Shown here: piece after piece, positions 32,174 through 42,924 of the stretch
Layout of the letters: each line of letters opens with the position of its first letter
How positions within the stretch are numbered: position 1 is the first letter of the stretch
From: Vandiemenella viatica
Taxonomy: Eukaryota; Arthropoda; Insecta; Orthoptera; Morabidae
Direction: 5' to 3'
NCBI GenBank assembly: GCA_031002005.1
Contig: JARYHS010008074.1
Location: forward strand, 182,614,494-182,678,493
DNA length: 64,000 nucleotides
The notes under the pieces: generated by a model
What the model was told of the DNA's origin: nothing
What the model saw: only the letters and a program-made list of their open reading frames with translations
Database searches by the model: none
Program-made: the position numbers and the translations under genes

Positions 32174-33213
32174 GCATGGGCGCCGGGAGGATGGTGCAAG
32201 GGGGTGCACTTTGTAAGACGTCTGTCCTTGGTTGATGGATATAAATTTTATGTTATGGTTTGATTCTGATCTGCTCACTTCAAGTAGTTTAAGACATTTA
32301 CTTAGTAGGAATTAATTATAGTTCGAGGACCCGGTCGCCAGACAGTGAAACCAAAACCATCCCAGAAGTAATTAGGAGAATAATTAATAAAAGTTATTAA
32401 GCAACATCAAGAAGAGCAATTATGTTCATAGGAAGTTTATTACGAAAAAACACATCAAACACATGTGAATGGTTTGGCCACCATCAAAATTTCAAAGTAT
32501 AGCCATCGAAACTTCTCATCCAAAAGATTGCAGATTTCTTGTGGTAAAAGGAAAATTACAGTTCGTATCTTCTTCCCGCTAAATCATACACCAACACAAC
32601 TTGGCTTTCACTGTTCATTTATACACTGTTCAAACACTCAACTTTATAACCACAGTTCTTACTTAAGACATAAACTTCTTCTTACACACAGTTCAATATA
32701 GGAAAACACATTACACCGAACCTATATCGTCTAATGCCTACAATAAGTGAGCCGCGGTATGCGATCCGCTGTCTGCGACAATCCGCGCACGTCCATTACT
32801 AGCGGTCGACTGACTTTAGAACATAATGTAGCCCTCCGCTCCAGAGATACTACCTTGAAGCGGCAGAAGGTAACTGTAATGTCACAACTTGCACCGCCCT
32901 GGCATCCCGGGTCGCCGTCTGGACAGTAGTCAGAGGTCGCCCAGCCCAGAAATTTTTGGGCCGATAGGGGGGGAGGGGCACCAATGCAGCCCTGGTGCAC
33001 CCCCCTAGAAACAATCCTGCCAGCGCCCATGCACATGGGTGCCGGGAGGGGGGTGGAAGGGGGTGCACTTGCACCCCCCTGGCATCCCGGGTCACCATCT
33101 GGACAGTAGTCAGAGGTCGCCCAGCCCGGTAATTTTTGGGTCGATAGGGGGGGAGGGGCACCAATGCAGCCCTGGTGCACCCCCCTAGAAACAATCCTGC
33201 CGGCGCCCATGCC
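32174..33213. mobile_element. Tandem pair of short TIR elements (hAT-type MITE) holding a solo LTR
   Basis: The unit has termini catgggcgccggg.gg and cctgccggcgcccatg (inverted). Copy A runs from 32174 to about 33029 and is split by a solo LTR. Copy B follows directly (33032-33211), with only 'ca' between them. The outer flanks are caaaacag on the left and ccaaacag on the right, an 8-bp duplication with one mismatch. The interior 'ttgcacccccctggcatccc' and 'agtagtcagaggtcgccca' is nearly identical in the two copies. No transposase. Long minus-strand frames here arise from the repeated unit. Confidence 0.75.
32212..32886. mobile_element. Solo LTR (675 bp) with 4-bp target duplication
   Basis: Begins TGTAAGACGTCTG, ends gtaatgtcaca, flanked by actt at 32208-32211 and 32887-32890. 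The TG..CA ends and the 4-bp duplication fit a Gypsy-type LTR left by LTR-LTR recombination. It interrupts MITE copy A exactly within 'ggtgcactt|gcacc', which is intact in copy B. Orientation is uncertain; a TATA-like tgtataaatga on the minus strand suggests -. Confidence 0.85.
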
Positions 33214-33231
33214 AAACAGTACTTGTTTTGT

Positions 33232-33384
33232 TGTAAGAACGAAGACTTTCCCGGCGTATGACTGCAATGTAGTCTTCACGGGTGTACCACCGGATAGTGT
33301 TGTGGAAACACAATATTTCGACGGCTGGCTCCGCCGTCTTCTTCAGGTGTAGAGATATCTGCACTGGTCGGTTGACCCACAGAT
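33232..33384 (-). repeat. Pseudo-LTR (3' copy) with candidate hammerhead ribozyme
   Basis: About 95% identical by eye to 35268-35421. The minus strand contains ctgaaga-a-gacggc..gccgtc-gaaa. This has the C-U-G-A-N-G-A core, a six-pair stem II and the GAAA box of a hammerhead ribozyme, followed by a potential stem III (ttgtg/cacaa). Hammerheads are known in Penelope-like pseudo-LTRs. The stem I/cleavage-site pairing is imperfect as I draw it. Confidence 0.6.
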
Positions 33385-33760
33385 ACTGAGATGGTTCGGG
33401 TTTCGCTCTTCCTTATATACATGTCCGCGTCCGGTGGGCGTGGCTTTGGTTCTTGTTCCAGCCCGAACTAATATGAAGCCCTCTACGGTGGCAGCTGGAC
33501 GGAAGTACAATGTTCTCTGCGGATATTTGCCAAGGCAGGTTTCCATGCCTCACTGAGACATAGAACCACTGTCTCTGTTAAATGTGTTGGTCAGTCAAAT
33601 TTTGATCGCTTCTTTGATGACAGATTCACAGGATGGTGGAAACTCGTGACGCCCAGATACTGGTCTATGTGGGTAGATTTTCTGTATACACTATGCCCCA
33701 GCATTCCATCTGGCTTTCTTTTAATTATGATGTTGAGGAAAGGTAGGCGACCGTCCTTTT
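33343..33760 (-). pseudogene. Penelope gene 3' part: RT end joined to endonuclease tail
   Basis: In minus orientation the text [22 protein letters not shown] and then STHIDQYL (end of RT, near 33650-33740) runs directly into a piece resembling the far C-terminal end of the endonuclease ([13 protein letters not shown], then LSEAWKPALANIR). The CxxC and GIY-YIG centre is missing. It could not supply a functional endonuclease. Confidence 0.6.
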
Positions 33761-34142
33761 ATATTTCCATAGTGAACATTATGCTAGGATGAATTCCGTT
33801 CAGATATTCTAGAAACTCATGTAAAGTCTCAATTCCATGGGGCCACACCACAAATGTATCATCGACATATCTGTAGAAACATGTCGGTTTGAGAACTGCT
33901 CCCTGCAGGGCTTTCTCTTGGAAATGCTCCATGTATAAGTTGGCGATTACAGAAGAAAGTGGAGATCCCATGGCAACCCCGTCCACCTGTTCATAGTATT
34001 TCTCTAAGTATGTGAAATACATGGACGTCAGTACATGTTTGAAAAGGTCCACAATGGCTGGTTCAAACTGGTGGTGTATCAGCTCCAGTGTATCCATCAA
34101 TGGGACGCAGGTGAATAATGAGACGACTTCAAAGCTCACCAT
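33759..34142 (-). pseudogene. Penelope-like reverse transcriptase, catalytic core
   Basis: Open for 127 residues: SFEVVSLFTCVPLMDTLELI (the FDVVSLFTxVP box), DGVAMGSPLSSVIANLYMEH and FYRYVDDTFVVWP, the latter carrying the intact catalytic YVDD. It is separated from the upstream piece by a frameshift/stop near 34142-34266, where 'VTKLRDYHDEMWSF'-like text is degraded. The boxes are diagnostic of Penelope-like elements. The RT would copy element RNA into DNA at a nick. Confidence 0.9.
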
Positions 34143-34265
34143 TATATCTTAATCCTTCAGTTCCAAGGTCTTGATAATCTTGACAAATTCCATGGAATTT
34201 TTGACATGGTGTTCGCAATGGCCGACTGATGGACTTAGAAGACGGGTCAGACATTTATCCATCGG

Positions 34266-35081
34266 TTAGGTTGGAGCTCCGATGTTGCTGACGATTGGTT
34301 TTAGAGGTACGCTTTCTTTGTGTATCTTCGGCAGACCAAATAGCCGAGGTGGTCTGGCAGCACGAGGTCTGAGCTTCTTATTGGTCTCTTCAGAAAATTC
34401 GGCCTTCTTCAATAAAACTGTAGTCTTCCTCTCAATTCTGCTGGTAGGATCGTTGTCCAAACACTGATAAGAAGGGTCATCAAGGATGTTCCTCATCTTC
34501 TGCTCATACTGTTCTGCCACAAGTAATACCGTAGCATTTCCCTTGTCTGCCAATAAAACAACAACCTCATTGTTCTGACGCAAGACGCGAAGTGCTTCAC
34601 GTTGCTCCTTGGTTATGTTGGTCTTTGGGGGTTTAGCTTTATCCAAGACCCGGCAAGTCTCCCTGCAGATCTCTTCCGCTGTCTCACCTGGTAGGACGCA
34701 AACAGCCTGCTCGATAGAGGTGATAATGTCAAGTGTTGGCACACATCTTGGCATCGGAGCGAAGTTGAGGCCTTTGGACAAGACAAAAACGGTGGCATCG
34801 TCAAGTTGCATACCGCTCAGATTCACCACTGTGCGACTCGCTTTGGGACATTCCCTGGGGCCCTGAGTTCCCACCAACCGGTTGTATTTAGACAAATGTC
34901 TGGCTGTTATTCGCTCCCGCTCCAGATTTTCTTGAGTGGATGTAGCAAAGTCTACCCAATCCCACGAATCAGATGACATTTTTCCAGACAAGTTTAAGTG
35001 GCAATCCAACAAAGAAATTGCGTTACGATCAAGCTCACACTGGATGTAACGAATGCATTCCTTAAGAAGTGCAAGACTCAC
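34266..35081 (-). pseudogene. Penelope-like element N-terminal domain and early RT boxes
   Basis: The longest open frame in the window, 271 residues. It contains TVVNLSGMQLDDATVFVLSKG, then LNFAPMP, EICRETCRVLDKAK, EREALRVLRQNNEVVVLLADKG in near-consensus form (VVLLADKGNATV), and ends RLFGLPKIHKESVPLKPIVS. 'LLSKGLNFAP', 'ADKGN' and 'LPKIHK..PLRPI' are Penelope-family signatures. Preceding codons up to about 35240 show further N-terminal text (FATISHHIKAPKPEEYSDW) in another frame, so the start is frameshifted. It is inactive because of the frameshifts and the endonuclease deletion, but it is relatively young judging from its frame. Confidence 0.9.
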
Positions 35082-35267
35082 CAGTCGGAGTATTCTTCCG
35101 GCTTTGGCGCCTTGATGTGATGGCTGATGGTCGCAAAACGTGGTACGATTTCACTGGCCCGGCATCTCTGGAGAAAAGCCACGGAGCATAACATCCTTGC
35201 TTTCTTCTTGCATAGTCTCTCCAAGTGCCTCACTTGGTAATACATCTCCTCCCGTAAAGGTGCTTGA

Positions 35268-35421
35268 TGTAAGAACGAAGACTTTCCCGGCTTATGACTG
35301 CAATGTAGTCTTCACGGGTGTACCGCTGGATAGTGTTGTGGAAACACAATATTTCAACGGCTGGCTCCGCCGTCTTCTTCAGGTGTAGAGACATCTGCAC
35401 TGGTTGGCTGACCCACAGATG
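35268..35421 (-). repeat. Pseudo-LTR (5' copy)
   Basis: Partner of 33232-33384. The candidate ribozyme core lies at + 35352-35382. The G-C closing pair of stem II has become G-U here (gccgtt). It abuts the 160-bp unit repeat at 35427. Confidence 0.8.
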
Positions 35422-35534
35422 AATGCATTTTTTGTGTCTCTAGCCATTTATCTCCCTGGTTGTCTAACCAAAATTGATAAATCAAGTAGGATTATGAAGA
35501 GTTTTTTCTCAGCTTTGCTGACATCATATATTAA

Positions 35535-35561
35535 GAAAGATTTTTTTTTTTTTTTTTTGAA
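35535..35561 (+). repeat. Poly-T tract
   Basis: A run of about 20 t's inside a 160-bp unit, probably a replication-slippage expansion of the unit's 'ggaatttt' part. Confidence 0.7.
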
Positions 35562-35698
35562 ATTGAACCCTTAAACAGAAATAGTAGGCTATTAATGGTT
35601 CTACAACACATTTTGTGTCATGAGCCATTTATCTCCATTAATATCTAACCGAAATAGATAAATGAGGTATCATTTGATAGACTAAGGACTCCGCTGTG

Positions 35699-36958
35699 TG
35701 TCAGGCACAAGGCTGCACGGGGGTTATGCAACACCTTCACCTGAACTATGAATAATTAAGTTCGTGACCATGTATAGCTCTCTGGTACCTATAATATTAA
35801 ATAGATCGGCCGCTACGCATTCATATTAGAAAACCCCAAATGCGAAGGGTAAACAAGATAAAGTCATTTAACACAGTTTGAGAATAACACAGTACTTATA
35901 TTCTTGCAAAAGTTCACTTGTACATTGTCGGTACCAGATAAGTGAATAAAGCATCGAACCACAGTTTCTTTGAAGATTGCAGATTAAGTACAATTCTATA
36001 AGAAGACAAAAACTCACAAGGTCCCCTTAACATTAGTGTTACGGCATGTTGGAATTTGCCTCAACTGCTACCGCGTGGAATAATTTGCTCCTCTGACTAG
36101 TGCAGAGTTGCGCTATCACTTTCCGGTTGAAAGAATGACACAACGTGAGCCTACAGCAAGGTCTTTTATAGACTTCCCAGAGCCTATGACCTTGGCGAAT
36201 CTTTCTTTAATTAATATCTCCAAAAGTAGATAATAGTTTAACTTGAAATTTTTACAGGGATTTTCTATTGTCATGTTCTATCTGTTTTGATTTAATTTAA
36301 CATTCAAAAGGGTTTCTATAATCTTGAAATTAAAGTCATCACATGACCAACTTGGCGGAATTTTATGCGCTTCAACAACAATCCACGACAATCTATTTTT
36401 CAAAAACTTAATTACCAGACAAATTCTTAAACTTTTTACCAAAACCATTAAATATTCGTTATCGTCTTAATTTGGGCTATCTACTGATATAAATTTCAAA
36501 TTTCTATTCCTTTTAGTTGAAAAGTTAATTTTTTTCTTTTAATTAAAATTGCTAATTAAACTTTGCCGAATTACTTAATTTTTACTATCAAAATATCCGG
36601 AATAATGCTGACTATAGCTGGTGATAAAAGTTCAGCTGTAGCTTTACTCAGTTTGAAGATATCTCGAATCTTAGATGTTTACTTTTCTGATCGCGTGTTT
36701 CAAAACGTGAACAAACTGGAATATCTATTAAAATAAACATTTCGCGATATGATAAATTCACTTTAAAATCATTTTTATGGTGAATCCTCACTGTGGGAAA
36801 GATTACAAGAAAATTCCTTCAATTTGACAGTTACTCTTCTCGAAATTTCTAAGTCCAACATAAGCAACTTTATAATCGATCTATAGAATATTTTACTGCT
36901 GGGGATAGCTAGTGGGAGTACTTTTGGTGAACTAAAAGGTACTTTAGATGTAGTCACA
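35699..36958 (-). mobile_element. Family D LTR (solo or truncated)
   Basis: In reverse complement, 36850-36480 is close to 52310-52680 over hundreds of bases (shared 'ggacttagaaatttcgagaa', 'aaaatcattttaaagtg', 'cagctgaacttttatcacca'). The minus strand then shows a TATA box (tctataaaagacc near 36165) and an R-U5 region that matches 17990-18120. Ends TGTCAGGC and GTAGTCACA fit LTR TG..CA termini, but I do not see a clean target duplication. It sits inside a 160-bp unit. Confidence 0.6.
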
Positions 36959-39347
36959 TCATATTTTAAGACAGGAATTTTTATGAATTGAACCCTTAAA
37001 GGGCAAAACTTTCAGTCTTTCTAAAATGCGTTTTTTGTTTCTCAGTCCATTTATCTCCCTAGATACCTAACTGAAATTGATAAATGAAGTATGATTAGGA
37101 AGAAAATGTCTCTGCATTGGTTAATCATATATTAAGTAAGACATTTTTGGTGTTCAACACTTAAAGGTAAAAGGTATCAATTGTTCTTCAACAAAATTTT
37201 GTGTCATGAGCCATTTATCTCCCTCTATATTTAAAGGAAATTTATAAACGAGATATCCTATTTACAGTTAATTTAATATTTGGTAGTTCTTATGTTTGGT
37301 TTAATTAACCTACCAAATTACATGTATTATCTGTATATTACTGTTTCATTAAAACATGTTTATTGCGTTAATCATAGACTAAACGAGCTGTGCGAAAATT
37401 TTGCAAATAAAATACGATGATTATTGATGATTCCTTGTAATATAATGAAAAGTAGAACTACCTCTATTCTAGCAAATATTTACTTGTTTAATGTTATAGG
37501 TACACATCGAAATACTTATAACATATTATGAAATAGTTAGGAAAATTTAAAACTCACTGTATGTACAACAAACTGTCACTGACCTTAACAGAATACAACC
37601 AACCCTAACAAAATGCACACATCATATCAGCATCTCTGGGATATGCATTACTGTTAACATAGCTTGTGAGAAAAATGTTTACTAATAAAATGTTTGCATT
37701 AGAATTGCATATTTAAAAAAAAGAAAAAAAAAGGAATGTTTCCATAACAGAAAAAAATATCAAAAAACTACTTATTGTATAAAAAAAACAATTTATTGAA
37801 ATCTCTGTGATATCTGCTGCTGAAATCTAGGAACTGGGATCTTCATTGTCTCATATGCGTGACCTCTTTAAGCATCAAATTCCAAAAAATCGTTTCTTAA
37901 TTTATGATTTTACCTAATTTGATAACTTACTCTTTAAAATAATATGTCATTTATCGATTTTGGTTAGGTATTGAAAGACATATATGACTCATAATTAAAA
38001 AAAAAAAAACCACGTTGTAGAAATAATATTGATACTTTTACCCTTTAACAGTCGAATTTCAAATAAATTCTTTTATAAAATATGGTGTGACCAAAGTGTA
38101 CACCTTGGTCTTTAAAATGAAACCTGATTTATCAATTTTGGTTAGGCATCAAGCAAGGTATTTTTGTTTTGTTTGAAATTATGATATTTTTGCCCCTTAA
38201 ATGCATTTAAAGTAGTTTATTTATAATAGTTTTAACTGTATATTTGATTTTTGTGACTTTAGAATAATAATTATCACAATAATAGACAAAGATGATCTGT
38301 TTCAAGCAACACCAAATATAATTGAAGTTGAGAAGTACTGGACAAAGTGGTATAAAGTGGTTTATTTGTAATATTTTTAACTGTTTATTTGATGTCTGTG
38401 GCTCTACAATAATAATATATTCTTTAATGGAACAGTTAAATTAGTTGAAAATTTTATATTTCCCAGCAAATGAATATCATACTGAAATTGAACTAATGTA
38501 ACAAAGCTAGTTTCATTGAAATCACTGATTATGCTTGAAACATTCCTACATAAACAGAAATTCCAAACTTTACAATACTGGATCTGCATACTGAACAAAA
38601 CATGATACTAACAGGATAACCAGTATCCTAAATGTTAATAGATGACATAAGCTATCACTACCAATAATTTCATGAAATGCATTTTTGCATGATATATGGA
38701 CAGAGGAAAAAAATATTATTTTTTTTGCAGAAATTGGCAATGAAGGTATCATCCAGAGCGTTGTACCTTATTGAAATAAAAAAGTATCCTATATATTACC
38801 CCACCACGTAAGGTATCACTGTGCGCAGTTTCATAATCTAGTAATTGTGTCAAGCGTGAATATTCAGACATATAAAAATTTCAAATTTTATGAATTTGTC
38901 AGTTCTGTCATCAGCAGTGCACATTCTATTTACTATTTCTGATATAAAATATGTACAGACACTACTTTTCTACAATTTTATTACTGATAATTTTCAATTT
39001 AAAATATAGCAACTTCCTAAAAGTGATTGTTTCAGTCAATGATCAATAAATGAGTTTTACATCCTGCAGCTGTTTACCTTGTAAAACAACACGAAGTTCA
39101 GAGTTGCAGCATACAGCTTGTCTTAACTATGATCATGTCTGGTATCCTTAAGTGATTCTATTTATGGTTGCCAATCTCTCATAATTACTCCAAGGGATAA
39201 AGGTATGTTCTTAAAATACAACTTCAGACCTCCTGATTAATTCAAAATTATATATATTGCAAAAGTTCTTATATAAATTCGGTACCAGTGTAGGCATAAT
39301 AGAAAAGCATCAGACTTCTATCCAAAATAAATGATTACAGGTTAAAC

Positions 39348-40583
39348 CAGAGGTACCCAAACTTATTTTTCTCATAGACCACTTTCAAAATTTTACTGGT
39401 TCCGGTGGACCCCCTGAAGCTACATTTCTACGATATTCCCAACCTAGTTAGATCTTCATATTTTTGTCAAATGCGAAGCAAAATTTGCGTTGCGGCTGAG
39501 TTCCAACCACGTACCTATTAACAGTTTTCGAAAAGGAAGTGATAAATCGACTGGTTAATTAATTAATTGATTGCGCTGAGAGTGGTTGTCAAAAAACAAC
39601 TCACAGCACAAGAAACCAATTAATTCTCACTATTTTTTTTTAGAAAGCTCCCCATTCGGAGTGGTAAAACTAAAAAGCAAAATAGTATATTTTCTTGTGT
39701 TGTTTATATTTATTTGAATAAATTTATAATTTATTACACTATTACTTGTTATAACAGTCTGACATAATATAATTAAAATTAAACATTAATAACGTAACTT
39801 CTACAATGGCAATTAAAAAATAGTCCTAATTTTAATGGGAGGGATGTAATTGATAGATTGACAGCAAATTATCAATATTTGGCTCAGTGGTGTAGCTAGG
39901 TCAACAAGGGGCCCGGTGCAAAAAATTTATTTTGGGCCCTCAGGCCAGATGGGCGACCTTTTTTTTGCTTCGTGTTGCTGGTAAGGGCCCCCTGAGCTGA
40001 GGATGGGGCCCTTGAGTTGTGCTTAGGGGCCCCCTGAGCAGTGGTTGGGGGCCCCCATAGATGATTGTAGAGCAAAAAAAAAGGTTGCCTGTTTGCCACG
40101 AAGGCTCGTGGGCCTCTGAACTGCACTTGGGGGGCCCCATAGGTATGCTTGGGGGCCCCCTGAGCGTAGGGGCCCCGGTGCACTGCACCGCCTAGCCCCA
40201 TAGTAGCTACGCCCCTGATTTGGCTTCAGTTTTGTTAGGAATAACCGCAAATCCCCCCGTTCTGTAATATTCAGTCTGCTCCTTTTTTTTTTGTTAAAAG
40301 GTTTATTATTACACTAAAACCTGCAAACGTGAAAACAGAATATACAAGTTTTTACAAGTAATAGTCGCTGAGCTTCTTAAAATATTATCTGCCTACATAG
40401 ATTGGTGAAGTCAAACCTACATTTTTTTACAATCGAAGTTCTTTACTATCGAAACCAGATAAATTTTCGTGGACCCCCGCTATCGAATCGTGAACCCCCA
40501 TTTTTTTATCACGCAAACATAGACCCCCGTCGAGTTTCCCGTGGACCCCTGGGGGTCCACCTGGACCACTTTGGGAATCAATG
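39348..40583. mobile_element. hAT-type non-autonomous element (1.2 kb) with nested MITE
   Basis: Left end cagaggtacccaaactt..., right end ...gaccactttgggaatcaatg. The CAG...TG-type termini with 'cccaaact'/'tttggg' complementarity and the abundant 'gtggaccccc' text are typical of a widespread hAT non-autonomous group. Flanks ggttaaac and agttaaac give an 8-bp duplication (7 of 8 identical). A second hAT MITE is nested at 39885-40217. No transposase is seen. Confidence 0.75.
39885..40217. mobile_element. hAT-type MITE (333 bp) with perfect 8-bp duplication
   Basis: Begins cagtggtgtagctaggtcaa, ends gtagctacgcccctg, flanked by atttggct (39877-39884 and 40218-40225). Closely related to 9171-9565. 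It is shorter because it has fewer internal 'ggggccccctgag' units. Nested in the larger hAT element, so it is the younger of the two. Confidence 0.92.
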
Positions 40584-41017
40584 AGTTAAACCATCCTCTC
40601 ACAGTAAGCAACTACCTCTTAACCCCCAGATGTAAAAGTTAAAAGTCCATCTTGAAGGAATATTGAGCCCGCACCACTGTAGTGTCACTACTAAAATTTC
40701 CTACATCTCCGCGACCGACCAACACACCATCCTCTCGGTTCAATTTCTGCCCGATTACTGCTGCCCACCTAGGCTAGTGGTGGCTCCTTATATTCATATA
40801 GGGCCAGCTGACTCAGCTGATGCTTGATTTGACAAAGGAAAACCTTGTTTTTATTCCAATCATTCTGAAATTTTGATATGTTATAAAGCATATTTTAAAT
40901 GTCAGTTTTAGTTATGAGAAGTTTTCTCCTAGGATTTGTGGATTTCGAGTTAATGTTGTAAAAGATTTACTCTGTCATCATTCGTACAATTCATTAGTCT
41001 GTGAAATGATTCTGTTA

Positions 41018-41305
41018 TCAAAATATTCTATACAAAAATTTCCTCAACTTCTGACATATAACACGTCTAGATCCCAAATATATTTGATAGGGAAAATCAA
41101 CTTTGACTATAATTGCAAAGTCAGCTAAAAAACCTATATAATAATTATCTCCAAATATATGAATGCTACCGATCTGGAATATTATTTCAAACTTTACTAA
41201 ATTCGATTCTCTATCTGCTGGTAATATTATTTCCTCCTTATTTATTTCCCTTAATGCTAATCCTTTGTTTCCAAAATGATGGTTTGTAGCAGCAATTACA
41301 TCCAA
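41018..41305 (-). other. Open frame of unknown nature
   Basis: 95 codons on the minus strand with ordinary amino-acid composition (for example IIFQIGSIHIFGDNYYIGF). No family is recognised and there are no flanking signals. It may be a relic of the adjoining LTR element. Low confidence that it was ever a gene. Confidence 0.15.
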
Positions 41306-42924
41306 ACCTTAATTTCCCTTTACAGCTTATTTATTGTCAGAATCTTTATGAAAATCACTCCATGTGTTTAGCGAAAGTTTCTCTTTAATCTAAATGTCAT
41401 TTCTATGCCCTCAGATGTGTATGTCCGCAGAAATGTTGAATTGCAAAGTCAGCGAAATATCTTATTTTGTCTAAAAAACATACTTTCCTTATAGTTATTG
41501 TCTCCATTTTTTCATATGTTCTGTGTTATCAAATGCCAAACATTTTGAGGTCTGATTCTTAGCTCTACCTTGAAGATTAGGTGAAAAATGTTACTTGTGC
41601 AATAATTTCCATGAGCTTGCAACATCAGCAATTTCATGATATCTCCTTAATATAATTTTCCAAACTGCAAGTGCTAGATCAAATTTGAATTGTCATCTCG
41701 TTTTACACCTCTAAAAATGAATGAGGCCAAAAGGCTTCTAAAAATGTTTAAATTTGTTTATAGTATCTTTGAAAACTTATAAAATAGCCCAAACTCTCCC
41801 TACTAACATGTTTTCTGACTTTACTGGAAATGCTTCTAAAATGATCCGCTATTGGTTTTAGGTGTGTTAAGGAACCTTCAAACTGTTTTTGAAAGTATAC
41901 TGACATAAGTAAGGTTATATGACAACCTCAACACAATATGCTTTCCTCATATATGTTGTTTCCTTTTGTTCCATTTACAAAATCCCTTACACAGAAGTTT
42001 AGTAGACAGTTCTAGCTCTTTATTCTTTTTCTCCAATTACAAACAAACTGAAGTGCACTTAACCTACAGTTCTTTTGCATATAGCTTTGCGTTTCAGCCA
42101 AAGTGTGAACACCTAGTCTTTAACCCAATACTTCGTTCAATAATCCACATGAAAAAGTGATTGAGAACAGCTAATTATTACATATTTTGATCCTGCACAG
42201 AATCCACTGATGAACAAACAAATTTATGCTGCTTATAATTTCAAATAAACATTTTATACTATATTTCATACCAGCAGAAATGATTAAATATAGTAATACA
42301 TAAAATTTGAAAAAATGGTACACATTTATTAATTTAATGTGGTTATAGTATTGGTTGAAAAAATTTTGACACAAAGAAGAATCTAAAATATTTTCCTCCA
42401 CAATGTGCTTTAATTAATCATTTGCCACCAGTTTCAGGGCAATTAAGTCTGGACTGATATCAATCACTTCTAAAAAAGTCTATGTTATATACAGAAATAT
42501 TTCCCAAATGAACTCACAATGTTTAGTGAAACTGCTATTCCATAATTGGGTGATATGTTTAGAAAGAATTCATTTACCTTTTATCTAAAATCTGTCATAT
42601 CCTAATACCACACATCAGTTCTTGTTTATAGTTATGAATTTTTTGGGGTTTCATTTCTGTCTACCATTTGAAAAACAATTTTATGAAATAACTAATTATT
42701 ATAATTAGAATCACTTGCTAAAATATTTTTAAAGCAAAATTTTTTAATTTGTTTAGTGAATCCAATTAGTAGCATTCTACATTACTACCTTGCTCATTAT
42801 AAATTTAAAAAAAATTGTTTCTATGAATGGATTTATCAGTTTTTTGTTTGTAATTGTTTTATATCAAGTTATTAATTTTTAAATTATATATTAGAAAAAT
42901 ATATTATCTGTTTTCTTTTTACAG

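Larger units (their letters stand above)
33232..35421 (-). mobile_element. Penelope-like element with pseudo-LTRs
   Basis: Direct repeats of about 150 bp at 33232-33384 and 35268-35421 flank a single minus-strand gene remnant. Pseudo-LTR flanks of this kind are typical of Penelope-like elements. The gene has an N-terminal domain, a reverse transcriptase with most boxes, and then a deletion that removes most of the GIY-YIG endonuclease. The left end lies about 20 bp from the MITE pair. Confidence 0.9.
35427..38150. mobile_element. Inverted-repeat element built of ~160-bp tandem units, interrupted by an LTR relic
   Basis: The left side (35427-35697 and 36958-37260) carries + oriented units ('agccatttatctccct.', 'gaaat.gataaatgaggtat', 'acatcatatttaag', 'gaacccttaaa'). 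The right side (37820-38150) carries the same units in reverse complement, with a 37300-37800 centre. Unit spacing measured from successive 'cttaaag' sites is about 165 bp (36995 to 37160). The architecture resembles foldback-type elements whose long terminal inverted repeats are internally tandem. The LTR relic at 35699-36958 was inserted into the left arm. Termini are not defined. The 37620-37860 part recurs at 63150-63400. Confidence 0.55.
39170..40860 (-). mobile_element. Third family D LTR relic, interrupted by hAT
   Basis: 'tattgcaaaagttc' then 'ttcggtaccag..taggcataatagaaaagcatc' at 39255-39320 matches 35905-35960. After removing the hAT element at 39348-40583, the minus strand continues to a TATA-like tatataag near 40790 with 'gagccaccac' downstream, as at 53054-53080. 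Its far end past 40860 is undefined. The frame at 41018-41305 (minus, 95 residues) lies beyond it and is not recognised. Confidence 0.5.
28816..42924 (+). other. 14.1-kb intron of the MBD gene
   Basis: Starts gtaagt, ends tctttttacag. It holds the Helitron-like element, LINE end, MITE pair with solo LTR, Penelope-like element, inverted-repeat element and nested hATs listed below. In 28830-29430, 38200-39170 and 41900-42900 I see only AT-rich sequence, with one partial repeat of 'gtttatttgtaata.ttttaactgt' at about 38215 and 38357. Confidence 0.7.

Noticed and set aside
32731..33279. 182-codon minus-strand open frame with an internally repeated peptide
   Set aside because: It covers two copies of a GC-rich MITE plus LTR sequence. 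The repeat in the peptide is the MITE dimer, not a repeat protein.
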